A stretch of 64,000 bases of DNA. Origin: Bradyrhizobium monzae. Its GTDB lineage: Bacteria; Pseudomonadota; Alphaproteobacteria; Rhizobiales; Xanthobacteraceae. The position numbers and the translations under genes are program-made. Under the pieces are notes generated by a model that made no database searches, was not told the origin of the DNA, and saw only the letters and a list, made by a program, of their open reading frames with translations. The DNA is taken from contig NZ_JAIRDQ010000006.1 in assembly GCF_021458635.1 (NCBI RefSeq), positions 373,105 to 437,104 on the forward strand. Reading direction: 5' to 3'. The first letter of the stretch is position 1, and each line of letters starts with the position of its first letter. Of this stretch, positions 1 through 8,002 are shown piece after piece.

Positions 1-185
1 CGCTCGGAAAAAACGGCGCGGGCAGCACGCTCGGCTTCGCGCGCCGAGCGGAACTGGCGGCCTTCGAGGCTGTCGAACAGGCGCTCCGAGGAGAAGAAGC
101 GGAAGCCGCGCTCATCTCTTGTGATGATGCCGGCGGCGCGGTCGTGAATCTCGATGATGTAGGCGTTCGACTGGTGCTGGGACAT
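1..185 (-). CDS. small conserved hypothetical protein, C-terminus cut by window edge
   Basis: The reverse strand is open from an ATG at 185 to the left edge and encodes MSQHQSNAYIIEIHD..., with a run of charged and aromatic residues (RDERGFRFFSSE) followed by a helix rich in Arg/Ala/Glu. The protein is at least 61 residues and its end is outside the window. I do not recognise a named domain. Small proteins of this style are common in Bradyrhizobium genomes. The alternating beta-like opening followed by an RSAREAERAAR helix suggests a compact alpha/beta fold. No function can be assigned. Confidence 0.55.
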   Translation of the reverse strand, partial: MSQHQSNAYIIEIHDRAAGIITRDERGFRFFSSERLFDSLEGRQFRSAREAERAARAVFSE

Positions 186-576
186 GACTGCTCGTTCGCC
201 GGACTTTCGGCGCTTCTGTCTTGGGATTTGCAGTGTGGAGCGCTGTGAGGGTGCCGGTCAGCAACAACAACAGGCGCCGGTCGCCGCCGAGAAACAGCGC
301 CGCGTCATGCACGCATGCATGTCGCTCGGGTTACGCTGGTGATCGGTTCTCATATCGCGGCATCAAGCTCGAGGAGCAGTTTCGATGCTTTCGAATATCG
401 AGCGATTGGCGCGTTCGGTCAATGAAATGGCTATCCATATTTGAAGGCCGCGCGCTCGCCGCCTTCTCCCACCGCAAGCACTGACAGGCGGATTCAACTC
501 GCGATCAGTTCAACACGGGGAGCGCGGCCAGCGTGGTAAGCTCTAGCTAACGTAAAGCAGAAATAGGGAGATCCCG
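186..576. other. gene-free stretch
   Basis: I see no convincing coding sequence between the small leftward gene and the SDR fragment. The open frames here have atypical composition and no recognisable motifs. There is no clear hairpin or tRNA. The upstream promoter of the small leftward gene presumably lies at the left end of this stretch. Confidence 0.5.
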
Positions 577-648
577 ATGCTGCTGGTCGACAACGCCTAC
601 ATGACCGGACAGACGATCGCGCTGAGTGGCGGGATGGCGTTTAATTAG
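577..648 (+). pseudogene. 3'-terminal remnant of a short-chain dehydrogenase/reductase gene
   Basis: A 23-codon frame reads MLLVDNAYMTGQTIALSGG MAFN then stop. The DNAYMTGQTI..GG pattern is the usual C-terminal end of SDR enzymes (YxTGQxxxVDGG). Going back in frame, a stop occurs at 553-555, so the Rossmann fold and the Tyr-x-x-x-Lys active site are absent. I read it as the leftover tail of a deleted SDR gene. A GGGAG run sits 5 bases before the ATG, so a tiny peptide could in principle still be translated. Confidence 0.45.
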
Positions 649-699
649 AGAGGACGTAGCGCCCGCGGCGCACGCTCTTTTCCAAGTTGGGGGAATGCC

Positions 700-791
700 G
701 TAGGGTGGGCAAAGCGAAGCGTGCCCACCATTTGCATGCGATTGGTGAGAATTCGTGGGCACGGCGCAAGTGCGCCTTTGCCCACCCTACG
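700..791. repeat. bipartite palindromic intergenic repeat, copy A
   Basis: The element starts with gtagggtgggcaaag, ends with ctttgcccaccctac, and has internal gtgcccacca / gtgggcac arms, so it can fold as two nested hairpins or one long stem. Two close relatives lie at 8765-8857 and 15230-15320. This copy lies just past the 3' end of the phnG-N operon. It resembles REP/BIME-type elements. Termination or mRNA 3'-end protection is inferred from position. Confidence 0.8.
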
Positions 792-849
792 AATTCCGAC
801 TCGTCGATAGATTCCGCTCACCCGTCTCGCCGCTATCGCGGCGAGCCAC

Positions 850-870
850 CCTCTCCCACAAGGGGGGAGG
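850..870 (-). terminator. hairpin downstream of the phnG-N operon
   Basis: cctctccc pairs with gggggagg (one G-U pair) around a short acaag loop, 10 bases beyond the stop of the last operon gene at 880. There is no T-run in the leftward direction, so intrinsic termination is uncertain. Confidence 0.35.
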
Positions 871-879
871 AAAAGACCC

Positions 880-1491
880 TCACCACATTGTCGCGGCAGC
901 GCGCTCCGGCCAGATGCGGTCATACTCCGCGCCGCCGACCTTGTTCTGGCTCATCTCGGCGAGGATCTGGCCGGGCGTCGGCAGCGTCTTCGGATCGATA
1001 CGCTTGTCGGGATTCCAAAGGTCGGAGCGGACGATGGCACGGGCGCACTGGAAGTAGATCTCGTCCACATTCATCACCATGACGCTGCGCGGTGCTTTGT
1101 CCTCGACCTTGAACGAGGAGAGCAGCTGCCGATCGACCGAGAGATGCGCGCGGCCGTTGGCGCGGACCGCGTTGCCGGAGCCGGGGATCAGGAACATCAG
1201 CGACACGCGCGGGTCGCGCACGATGTTGCGCAGGGAATCGACCCGGTTGTTGCCGCGGCGATCGGGCAGCATCAGTGTCTTCTGATCGTGGATGCGGACG
1301 AAGCCGGGGAGATCGCCGCGCGGCGAGCAGTCGATGCCCTCGGGCCCGATGGTGGCGAGTGCGGCGAACGGCGCCTTCTCGATGAAGATGCGGTAGAGCG
1401 GCGTGACGTGATCGGCGACTTTCACGGTCGAGGCGTCATTGGTGGCGCCGTAGATGGCTTCGAGTTCCTCGACCGTCTTGATCACCGTCAT
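880..1491 (-). CDS. pyridoxamine 5'-phosphate oxidase-like FMN-binding protein
   Basis: This 203-residue protein matches the split-barrel PNPOx-like family of the MSMEG_1061 type. It has an N-terminal helical cap, a barrel strand FAALATIGPEGIDCSPRGD, a phosphate-contacting LPDRRGNNRVDSLRNI segment and RVSLMFLIPG, with a family-specific C-terminal extension. Members bind FMN or F420 and reduce small molecules; the substrate here is unknown. It starts 27 bases after phnN on the same strand and ends the operon, so it is probably co-transcribed with the C-P lyase genes. It is not PdxH: the length fits, but the PdxH substrate-binding C-terminus is not apparent. Confidence 0.85.
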   Translation of the reverse strand: MTVIKTVEELEAIYGATNDASTVKVADHVTPLYRIFIEKAPFAALATIGPEGIDCSPRGDLPGFVRIHDQKTLMLPDRRGNNRVDSLRNIVRDPRVSLMFLIPGSGNAVRANGRAHLSVDRQLLSSFKVEDKAPRSVMVMNVDEIYFQCARAIVRSDLWNPDKRIDPKTLPTPGQILAEMSQNKVGGAEYDRIWPERAAATMW

Positions 1492-1518
1492 TCCACACCC
1501 TCCTGGTTGCGCCGGCGG

Positions 1519-2115
1519 TTACTCGCGCCAGCATTCGTTCCTGATCGCGCGCACGAGCTGGCGGCTGTGATACTCCGCGCTGCCCGAATTGAGAATGGTG
1601 ACGTCCGCATGTGCCGACTTGTCGTCGACGCTGCGCGCCAGGCGGTCAGCGAGATTACCGTCGGTGTTGCGCTTGCGCGCAGCAAGGCGCTGCGCCAGCA
1701 CGTCCGGCGGCGCCGTAATCGCAACGACGACGACATTGGCGTAAGTCCCGCGCAGCGCGGCGATCACCGTGCGCGAGACGTTGGCGACGACGGCACGCCC
1801 AGTGCGGATGTCGTCGTTGATCTCGAGCGGCAGCGCGTACGAATGCCCATGCGCGTCCCAATGCACGGCGAAATCGCCGTGGGCCCGCGCGCGGGCGAAT
1901 TCGTCGGGGCTCACCGCGATGTTGTCCTCGTCGGCAGAGGACGCACGCGTCACGACACGGCGCGGGAAGACGACGTCATGGTCGTCGGCACAGGCCGCCT
2001 GTGCCAGCCGCAGCAGCGTGTCCTTGCCGGCGCCACTCGGGCCGACCACGAGCACCAGCCGCCCGGGCCCGATTGCGCCCGCCGCGCCCTTCGCCGTCGT
2101 GACCGTCTCGCTCAT
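1519..2115 (-). CDS. phnN: ribose 1,5-bisphosphate phosphokinase PhnN
   Basis: PhnN phosphorylates ribose 1,5-bisphosphate to PRPP, returning the ribose of phosphonate breakdown to nucleotide metabolism. The 198-residue protein is a guanylate-kinase-like P-loop kinase: Walker A GPSGAGKDT near residues 26-34, then RRVVTR and a lid-like RLAARKRNTDGNLADRL segment. The ATG overlaps the phnM stop by four bases (ATGA), which indicates translational coupling. Length is normal for the family. Confidence 0.93.
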   Translation of the reverse strand: MSETVTTAKGAAGAIGPGRLVLVVGPSGAGKDTLLRLAQAACADDHDVVFPRRVVTRASSADEDNIAVSPDEFARARAHGDFAVHWDAHGHSYALPLEINDDIRTGRAVVANVSRTVIAALRGTYANVVVVAITAPPDVLAQRLAARKRNTDGNLADRLARSVDDKSAHADVTILNSGSAEYHSRQLVRAIRNECWRE

Positions 2116-3269
2116 GCGACACGGCCCCCTTCGCGCCAGACGCTGCGAACCACGGGAACGCTGCCGGCAACATGGACGCGGATCAGATCGGCGCGCTTGC
2201 CGATTGCGATCTCGCCGCGATCGGTGAGGCCGACCGCATCGGCCGGCGCCTTGGTCACGGTGCGAACCGCCGCCGGCAGGCCGATCGACGGCGCATGCTC
2301 GGGCAGTTGCAGCGCGCCCATCAGCAGGCTCGACGGGATGTAGTCCGACGACAGGATATCGAGCAGGCCTTCGCGGGCGAGATCCACCGCGGCGATATTG
2401 CCCGAATGCGAGCCGCCGCGCACCACGTTGGGCGCGCCCATCAGGATGTCGATGCCGGCCTGGTGCAGGCCGCGCGCGGCCTCCAACGTGGTCGGGAATT
2501 CCGCCACCGCGACGCCGTCTCGCACGGCGTCCGCAACATTCTCCTCCGTGGTGTCGTCATGGCTCGCGAGCGGAATCTTGTATTCGTGCGCCAGCGCCAC
2601 GATCTCGCGCATGTTAGTCGCGGCATATTTCTGCTGGTACTCGAAGCGCTTTGCGAACAGTTCGTCGAGTTCGGCATCGGTCTTGCCGCCGCCCTTGCCG
2701 CGGTAGTAATCGCGCAGCTTGACCTCGTCGCGGAACTGGCGCTGACCGGGCGTATGGTCCATCAGCGACATCAGCTTGACGTCGGGACGGTCGATCAGCT
2801 CCTTGGCTTCCTCGACCACGCTCGGCATCGGGATTTCGCAGCGCAGATGCAGGAAGTGGTCGGCGCGCAGCAGATTCGAGTCGCGCGCGGTCGTGATCGC
2901 GGCGGCGAGCACGCCGGCACGGCCATCGACCTCCTCGGCGCCGTCCTCGCGCCAGACCCGCAGCGAGTCGAACACGGTGGTGATTCCCGAGGTCGCGAGC
3001 TGGCCGTCATAGGAGATCACGGCCGCGACCGGATTCCAGAACACCTTTGGCCGCGGCACGTAATGCGCCTCGAGATGGTCGGTGTGGAGCTCGATCAGGC
3101 CCGGCATGATCAGATCACCGCCGGCGTCTTCTGCGCCCGCCGGCGCCCTACCCTCGCCGATCTCGGCAATGCGTCCGTCTGCAAGAGCAAGCCAGCCCTG
3201 TTCGATCACCCGGTCCGCCAGCACGATCCTGGCGTTGGCGATCACGATATTGTTCGGCTTGGCGTTCAT
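2112..3269 (-). CDS. phnM: alpha-D-ribose 1-methylphosphonate 5-triphosphate diphosphatase PhnM
   Basis: PhnM removes pyrophosphate from ribose 1-(alkylphosphonate) 5-triphosphate to give the PhnJ substrate. The 385-residue amidohydrolase has the PhnM metal motif LHTDHLE near residue 61, SHDDTTEEN, APNVVRGGSHSGN and SSDYIPSSLL, then a C-terminal beta domain (GKRADLI). It lies between phnL (12-base gap) and phnN (4-base overlap). This is the canonical copy; a divergent paralogue lies at 13317-14510. Confidence 0.95.
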   Translation of the reverse strand: MNAKPNNIVIANARIVLADRVIEQGWLALADGRIAEIGEGRAPAGAEDAGGDLIMPGLIELHTDHLEAHYVPRPKVFWNPVAAVISYDGQLATSGITTVFDSLRVWREDGAEEVDGRAGVLAAAITTARDSNLLRADHFLHLRCEIPMPSVVEEAKELIDRPDVKLMSLMDHTPGQRQFRDEVKLRDYYRGKGGGKTDAELDELFAKRFEYQQKYAATNMREIVALAHEYKIPLASHDDTTEENVADAVRDGVAVAEFPTTLEAARGLHQAGIDILMGAPNVVRGGSHSGNIAAVDLAREGLLDILSSDYIPSSLLMGALQLPEHAPSIGLPAAVRTVTKAPADAVGLTDRGEIAIGKRADLIRVHVAGSVPVVRSVWREGGRVA

Positions 3270-3281
3270 GTCCCTCTTCCT

Positions 3282-3980
3282 TCAGGCCGCGGCCGCAAAG
3301 CTGGTGACGTCGACGATGCGGTCGGCAATCAAATGGCGGATTTCGTCGTCATGGACAATGGCGACCATGGCAACGCCCTGGCGTTTCTTCTCGGCGACCA
3401 GCGCGACCACGACGGCGCGGTTGGCGGCATCGAGCGAAGCGGTCGGCTCGTCCAGCAGCAGGATCGGCAGATCCGAGATGAAGCCGCGGGCGATGTTGAC
3501 GCGCTGCTGCTCGCCACCGGAGAAGGTCGCGGGCGGAAGCTGCCGGAGTCTTTCAGGGATATTGAGACGATGCAGGAGCTCGCCGGCGCGCGCCTGTGCG
3601 TCGGACCGGCTCATGCCGTTGACGATCAAGGGCTCGGCGACGACGTCGACGGTGGCGACCCGCGGCACCGCGCGCAAAAACTGGCTGACATAGCCAATGG
3701 TGGCGCGACGGACGTTGAGGACCTGCCGGGGCTCGGCCGTGGCGAGATCGATCACCTCGCCGCGATGGCGGATGCCGATGCGGCCGGAATCGCAACGGTA
3801 ATTGCCGAAGATCATCTTCAGGATCGAGGATTTGCCGGCACCTGATGGCCCCGACAGCACGACGCACTCGCCGGGATCGACGTGGAAGGTCACGCCGCGC
3901 ACGACAGGCAATTCGATGCCGCCTTGCAGGTGCATCGTGAAGGTCTTGTTGGCGTTGGCGACGTCGATCATGGCGGTCAT
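3282..3980 (-). CDS. phnL: C-P lyase ABC-type ATPase PhnL
   Basis: PhnL works with PhnG-H-I to install the phosphonate on ribose triphosphate and is a soluble ABC-type subunit rather than a transporter ATPase. The 232-residue protein has Walker A GPSGAGKSS near residue 44, signature FSGGEQQRV and Walker B ILLLDEP, followed by the switch His (IVHDDE). The size is the normal single nucleotide-binding domain. The gene begins 22 bases after phnK. MTAMIDV gives a choice of two starts three codons apart. Confidence 0.94.
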   Translation of the reverse strand: MTAMIDVANANKTFTMHLQGGIELPVVRGVTFHVDPGECVVLSGPSGAGKSSILKMIFGNYRCDSGRIGIRHRGEVIDLATAEPRQVLNVRRATIGYVSQFLRAVPRVATVDVVAEPLIVNGMSRSDAQARAGELLHRLNIPERLRQLPPATFSGGEQQRVNIARGFISDLPILLLDEPTASLDAANRAVVVALVAEKKRQGVAMVAIVHDDEIRHLIADRIVDVTSFAAAA

Positions 3981-4002
3981 GGGAGAACTCTTCTCGGAAG
4001 GC

Positions 4003-4800
4003 TTATGGCGGCAGAATCGAGGAGACGAGCAGCTGCGTGTAAGGCTCGCGCGGATCGTCGAGCACCTGGTCGGTGAGGCCGGTCTCGATGACGCGGCCGC
4101 CCTTCATCACCATCACACGATGCGACAGAAGGCGGGCGACCGCGAGATCGTGGGTGACGATGACGACGGCGAGATGCAGTTCGGCGACGAGATTGCGCAG
4201 GAGATCGAGCAGGCGGGCCTGGACTGAAACATCGAGGCCACCGGTCGGCTCGTCCATGAACACCAGCCGGGGCCCGGTGACGAGGTTACGCGCGATCTGG
4301 AGGCGCTGGCGCATGCCGCCCGAATAGGTGCGCGGCGCATCGTCGATACGCGCGACGTCGATCTCGACCCGCGTCAGCCAGTCGGAGGCGGACTCGCGAA
4401 TGCGGCCGTAATGGTTCCAGCCCACCGCCATCAGCCGCTCGCCGACATTGGCGCCGGCCGAGACGGCCATGCGCAGGCCCTGCGCCGGATCCTGGTGCAC
4501 GAAACCCCAATCGGTACGGAACAGCAGCCGTCGCTCGGCCTCGCCGAGTGCGGCGAGATCGCGGGTGACACCGTCGCGCATCCGATAGGACACCTGCCCG
4601 CCGCTCGCCGCGAGCTGTCCGGACAGGAGTTGCAGCAGCGTCGACTTGCCGGAGCCGGATTCGCCGACGATCGCCAGCACCTCGCCGGGATAGAGCGAGA
4701 ACGACACGTCGCGGCACGCGGCAATGCGGCCATAGGACTTGCTGAGGGTCTCAGCGACCAGCAGCGGCTGATCGGTTTCGAGCAGATCCTGATCAGCCAT
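4003..4800 (-). CDS. phnK: C-P lyase ABC-type ATPase PhnK
   Basis: PhnK binds the PhnGHIJ core complex and its ATPase activity opens the complex during turnover. The chosen ATG at 4800 (MADQDLLE) is preceded by GGGAGGGG and overlaps the end of phnJ by 8 bases; an upstream in-frame ATG at 4839 would lie deep in phnJ. The protein is about 265 residues with Walker A GESGSGKST, a Q-loop in GFVHQDPAQGLR, signature YSGGMRQRL and Walker B LVFMDEP. It resembles the ATPases of dipeptide importers, as PhnK does generally. Confidence 0.94.
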   Translation of the reverse strand: MADQDLLETDQPLLVAETLSKSYGRIAACRDVSFSLYPGEVLAIVGESGSGKSTLLQLLSGQLAASGGQVSYRMRDGVTRDLAALGEAERRLLFRTDWGFVHQDPAQGLRMAVSAGANVGERLMAVGWNHYGRIRESASDWLTRVEIDVARIDDAPRTYSGGMRQRLQIARNLVTGPRLVFMDEPTGGLDVSVQARLLDLLRNLVAELHLAVVIVTHDLAVARLLSHRVMVMKGGRVIETGLTDQVLDDPREPYTQLLVSSILPP

Positions 4801-5689
4801 TTGCCCCTCCCTGCGCCTTGTCCTTGTACGGCGCAGCACTCAAGGCACCGTGATGGCCGGCGGCCTGACGTCCTTCGCAATAATCGGTGTCCGAGCAGAC
4901 GAACATCCGGCTGCCCTTGTCGTCGGTGACGATCTCGTCGAGGTATGAATTCTCGGCGGCGCACAGGGCGCAGGGCGCGTTGAAACGATACGGTTCGAAC
5001 GGGTGGTCCTCGAAATCGAGCGACACCACCTTTGTATAGGGCGGGATCGCATAGATGCGCTTCTCGCGGCCGGCGCCAAACAATTGCAGCGCCGGGCAAT
5101 TGTCCATCTTGGGATTGTCGAATTTCGGCGTCGGCGACGGGTCCATCACGTAGCGCGCGTTGACCTTCACCGGATAGGCGTAGGCGGTCGCAATGTGGCC
5201 GAAGCGGGCGATGTCCTCATAGAGCTTCACGTGCATCAGGCCGTATTCGGCGAGCGCGTGCATGCGCCGCGTCTCGGTCTCGCGCGGCTCGAGGAAGCGC
5301 AGCGGTTCCGGGATCGGCACCTGGTAGACCAGCACCTGGTTCGCGTGCAGCGCCGCCTCGGGAATACGATGGCGCGTCTGGATCACGGTCGCATCTTCCG
5401 TCGCCGTGGTCGTGGCGACGCCGGCAGTCTTGGCGAAGAATTTGCGGATCGAGATCGCGTTGGTGGTGTCGTCAGAACCCTGGTCGATCACCTTCAGCAC
5501 GTCCTGCGGTCCCAGGATCGCAGCGGTCACCTGCACGCCGCCGGTGCCCCAGCCATAGGGCATCGGCATCTCGCGGCTGGCGAACGGCACCTGGTAGCCG
5601 GGGATCGCGATCGCCTTCAGGATCGCGCGTCGGATCATCCGCTTGGTCTGCTCGTCGAGATAGGCGAAATTATAGGCGGGCGCGTTCAT
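4793..5689 (-). CDS. phnJ: radical-SAM C-P lyase catalytic subunit PhnJ
   Basis: PhnJ cleaves the carbon-phosphorus bond of ribose 1-phosphonate 5-phosphate, releasing the alkane and a cyclic ribose phosphate. The 298-residue protein has the diagnostic C-terminal cysteines spaced C-x2-C-x21-C-x5-C (CALC ... FVCSDTDYC), the same spacing as the four cysteines of Escherichia coli PhnJ. It also has the glycine-rich YGWGTGGVQ segment near residue 45. The start overlaps the phnI stop by four bases. All features needed for activity appear intact. Confidence 0.97.
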   Translation of the reverse strand: MNAPAYNFAYLDEQTKRMIRRAILKAIAIPGYQVPFASREMPMPYGWGTGGVQVTAAILGPQDVLKVIDQGSDDTTNAISIRKFFAKTAGVATTTATEDATVIQTRHRIPEAALHANQVLVYQVPIPEPLRFLEPRETETRRMHALAEYGLMHVKLYEDIARFGHIATAYAYPVKVNARYVMDPSPTPKFDNPKMDNCPALQLFGAGREKRIYAIPPYTKVVSLDFEDHPFEPYRFNAPCALCAAENSYLDEIVTDDKGSRMFVCSDTDYCEGRQAAGHHGALSAAPYKDKAQGGANG

Positions 5690-6801
5690 TCCGCGGCCTC
5701 CTTCATGGCAGCGGGCCCGTTGGCCTCGGCAGAGGTTTCGGCAAATTCCTTGCGCAGCTTGCGCAGCAGGCCGAGCTCGGACTGGAAGTCGACATAATGC
5801 GGCAGCTTCAGATGCTCGACGAAGCCGGTGGCCTGGACGTTGTCCGAATGCGACAACACGAATTCTTCATCTTGCGCCGGGGCTCCGACCTCTTCACCGA
5901 GCTCGCGGGCGCGGAGTGCCCGGTCGACCAGCGCCATCGACATGGTCTTGCGCTCGCTCTGGCCGAAGGCAAGGCCGTAGCCGCGGGTGAAGCACGGCGC
6001 TTCCGTCGCCGAGCCCTTGAACTGGTTGACCATCTGGCACTCCGTCAGTTCGATCGAGCCCAGCGGCACGGCAAAGCCGACGTCTTCGGCAACGAATTCC
6101 ACCTCGACCTCACCGAAGCGGATCTCACCGGCGAAGGGATGGTTGCGGCCGTAGCCGCGCTGGGTGGAATAGCCCATCGCCAGCAGAAAGCCCTCGTCGC
6201 CGCGCGCGAGATTTTGCAGGCGCAGATCGCGGTCCGCAGGAAAGTTCAGCGGTTCGCGGGTGAGATCGCCGACGCTGGCGCCGTCTTCGGCCCGCGGCGA
6301 GGTCTCGATCAGCCCGTCGCGGCCCAGAATATCGGTTACGCGCGGCGTCGGCGCCGTCGAGGCTTCGGCCACAGCCGGCGCTTCCGGCACAAAACCCTGG
6401 CCAAGCGAGGGATCGAGCAGGCGATGGGTGTAGTCGAAGGTTGGCCCGAGAATCTGGCCGCCGGGAATGTCCTTGAAGGTCGAGGACACCCGCCGCTGCA
6501 CCCGCATGGCGCCGGTGTCGACCGGCTCGCTGGCGCCGAAACGCGGCAGAGTGGCGCGGAAGGCGCGGACCAGGAAAATCGCCTCGATCAGATCGCCGCG
6601 GGCCTGCTTGATTGCGAGCGCAGCAAGCTCGCGGTCATAGAGCGAACCTTCGCTCATGACGCGGTCGACGGCGAGCCCAAGCTGTTCCGAGATCTGGTCG
6701 AGCGAGACTTCCGCAACGCTCTGGTCGCCACGCCGCGCATTGGCGAGCAGGCGATGGGCGTTCTCGATGGCGCGTTCGCCGCCTTTGACTGCGACATACA
6801 T
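5686..6801 (-). CDS. phnI: C-P lyase nucleosidase subunit PhnI
   Basis: PhnI carries the site that displaces adenine from ATP with phosphonate, helped by PhnG, PhnH and PhnL. The 371-residue protein starts MYVAVKGGERAIENAH, the family's conserved opening (VKGGexAI), and contains GYSTQRGYGRNHPFAGEIRFG and a conserved LSHSDNVQATGFVEHLKLPHYVDFQ region near the C-terminus. It lies between phnH (4-base gap) and phnJ (4-base overlap) in the usual order. Length matches the family. Confidence 0.96.
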   Translation of the reverse strand: MYVAVKGGERAIENAHRLLANARRGDQSVAEVSLDQISEQLGLAVDRVMSEGSLYDRELAALAIKQARGDLIEAIFLVRAFRATLPRFGASEPVDTGAMRVQRRVSSTFKDIPGGQILGPTFDYTHRLLDPSLGQGFVPEAPAVAEASTAPTPRVTDILGRDGLIETSPRAEDGASVGDLTREPLNFPADRDLRLQNLARGDEGFLLAMGYSTQRGYGRNHPFAGEIRFGEVEVEFVAEDVGFAVPLGSIELTECQMVNQFKGSATEAPCFTRGYGLAFGQSERKTMSMALVDRALRARELGEEVGAPAQDEEFVLSHSDNVQATGFVEHLKLPHYVDFQSELGLLRKLRKEFAETSAEANGPAAMKEAAE

Positions 6802-6805
6802 GCCT

Positions 6806-7414
6806 CTAGCCTCCCTTGCTCATGACACGCGTGGTCCGCGGAATCGCCACCACGGCATCATCGGCGACCAGCACCACGTCGATGCCGCGCGGAAACAGCG
6901 GCTCGTTGAAGCGCAGGCGTTCAAACAGGTCGAACGGCTTGATCGACGCCTGGAGCGTTGCGACGCCGTCGATGCCGGGACCGCGCAGCTCGAAGCTGCG
7001 GCCTGCGTCAAGGCTATCGACCTGAATGATCACCGTGGTCGACCGATCCGGATATTCGTTGGTGCCGAGCGCGAAACGCTCCAGCGCCGGCAGTGCACCG
7101 CCGTCGCTGATCAGCGCAAAGGCCGCGATCGCGGAATCCTGGATCACAGGCGCGCCGGTATGAAACTTCAGCCATTTCAGCACGTCAGAGCTTTCCGACA
7201 TCCGCGCATCGAGCCAGAGCGGCGTGTCGTGGTCGAACAGCGTCAGCGCGATTGCGGCGGTGCCGCGCATCATCGTGGCAGGCGTCCCAGCCATCGGCAC
7301 GATGCGCTGGACCGAACCCGGCCGCGCCATCGCATCCATGACCGAGCGAAAGGTCGATTGCGCCGACAATACCTTGTCGACGAAACCCGGCGGCAGTTCC
7401 GCAATCGTGGTCAT
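6806..7414 (-). CDS. phnH: C-P lyase subunit PhnH
   Basis: PhnH is a homodimeric subunit of the C-P lyase core complex. The start chosen is the ATG at 7414 (MTTIAELPPGF), four bases after the phnG stop; an in-frame ATG at 7453 would overlap phnG. The roughly 202-residue product opens with LPPGFVDKVLSAQSTFRSVMDAMARPG, matching the family's conserved N-terminus (FR.vmdAmaRPG), and ends with the PRGIDVVLVADDAVVAIPRTTRV strand. It has no cofactor motif, as expected. Confidence 0.94.
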   Translation of the reverse strand: MTTIAELPPGFVDKVLSAQSTFRSVMDAMARPGSVQRIVPMAGTPATMMRGTAAIALTLFDHDTPLWLDARMSESSDVLKWLKFHTGAPVIQDSAIAAFALISDGGALPALERFALGTNEYPDRSTTVIIQVDSLDAGRSFELRGPGIDGVATLQASIKPFDLFERLRFNEPLFPRGIDVVLVADDAVVAIPRTTRVMSKGG

Positions 7415-7418
7415 GGCC

Positions 7419-7874
7419 TCACCCCTCACCGCGCACCATGGTGTAGAAATCAACCTTCGTCGCAGCGGTCTCTTCCGCCGCCTGCTTGCGCCGAATCATA
7501 AGCTGCTCTCGCAACGGCGCGATAACGTCGCGCTCCACCAGCCCGCCAAAATCGCGCGACTGCACCAGCGCATCGCACAGCGCGATCAGCCGCGCCTTCT
7601 CACCGTCGCGCCCGAGCGTGTAGCCGAAACCGACCTCTCCGCTCGCAAGCCGCACCGCAGCGCGCGACACTGTCGCCTCGCCGAGATTGAAGGGCGCGCC
7701 GTCGCCGCCGACCCGGCCGCGCAGCATCACGAGGCCGTTTTCCGGCTCGCGCAGCTCTTGATGGCCGGGCAATGAGATCGTGCGGAGGCGGGCGGCGATC
7801 TCGCCCGCCTCCGCGTGCGCCAGCACGGCCATGGCGGCCTGGCGCTGGGCTTGCTGGGTGTTGTGCTGGGTCAC
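7419..7874 (-). CDS. phnG: C-P lyase subunit PhnG
   Basis: PhnG is a small subunit of the C-P lyase core and helps PhnI activate the substrate. The open frame extends back to a TTG at 7934, but that lies inside the PhnF operator. I prefer the GTG at 7874 (VTQHNTQQAQRQAAM), which has GGTGG six bases upstream; a GTG at 7883 or the ATG at residue 15 are alternatives. The product is about 151 residues with PhnG-typical LRTISLPGHQELREPENGLVMLRGR and GYTLGRDGEKARLIALCDALVQ. It is the first gene of the phnG-N operon. Confidence 0.92.
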   Translation of the reverse strand: MTQHNTQQAQRQAAMAVLAHAEAGEIAARLRTISLPGHQELREPENGLVMLRGRVGGDGAPFNLGEATVSRAAVRLASGEVGFGYTLGRDGEKARLIALCDALVQSRDFGGLVERDVIAPLREQLMIRRKQAAEETAATKVDFYTMVRGEG

Positions 7875-7909
7875 CGAATCCACCGAACTTTTGACAGACC
7901 TTGCCGAAT

Positions 7910-7939
7910 TCAAGTTGTCTATGATACTAGACAACTTGA
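7910..7939. promoter_or_regulatory. putative PhnF operator (perfect inverted repeat)
   Basis: tcaagttgtcta (7910-7921) and tagacaacttga (7928-7939) are perfect 12-bp complementary arms around a 6-bp tgatac spacer. The site lies between phnG and the divergent phnF and overlaps the expected phnG promoter core. GntR/HutC-type repressors bind such sites near their own genes. Assignment to PhnF is inferred from location and symmetry. Confidence 0.8.
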
Positions 7940-7951
7940 TACGGAAGCGCC

Positions 7952-7979
7952 ATGACTGTTTCGTGACAGAGGTGTGATT
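7952..7979 (-). promoter_or_regulatory. putative Pho box for phnG-N
   Basis: Read leftward, three 6-mers AATCAC, TGTCAC and AGTCAT start exactly 11 bp apart, the geometry of PhoB direct repeats (TGTCAY). The box lies upstream of the PhnF operator relative to phnG, so PhoB would act as activator and PhnF as a downstream block. The central repeat matches best; the outer two match 4-5 of 6. Confidence 0.6.
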
Positions 7980-8002
7980 TTCGGGCTAGGCTGATCGGCG
8001 AC

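Noticed and set aside
848..870. cctctcccacaaggggggagg as a CRISPR-like repeat unit
   Set aside because: It occurs once and folds as a simple hairpin after an operon end; treated as a weak terminator.
1144..2343. 399-residue plus-strand open frame, and the similar 557-residue frame 2172-3845
   Set aside because: They lie antisense to phnN/phnM/phnL and the PNPOx gene, are rich in Arg/Asp/His from high-GC antisense frames, and show no domain motifs. The leftward phn genes explain the region.
5003..6825. Long plus-strand frames antisense to phnJ and phnI
   Set aside because: They are mirror frames of conserved C-P lyase genes with no motif of their own and no ribosome site.
7875..7934. TTG-initiated N-terminal extension of phnG
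   Set aside because: It would place the start inside the perfect inverted repeat, and the residues are not PhnG-like. The GTG at 7874 has a ribosome site.
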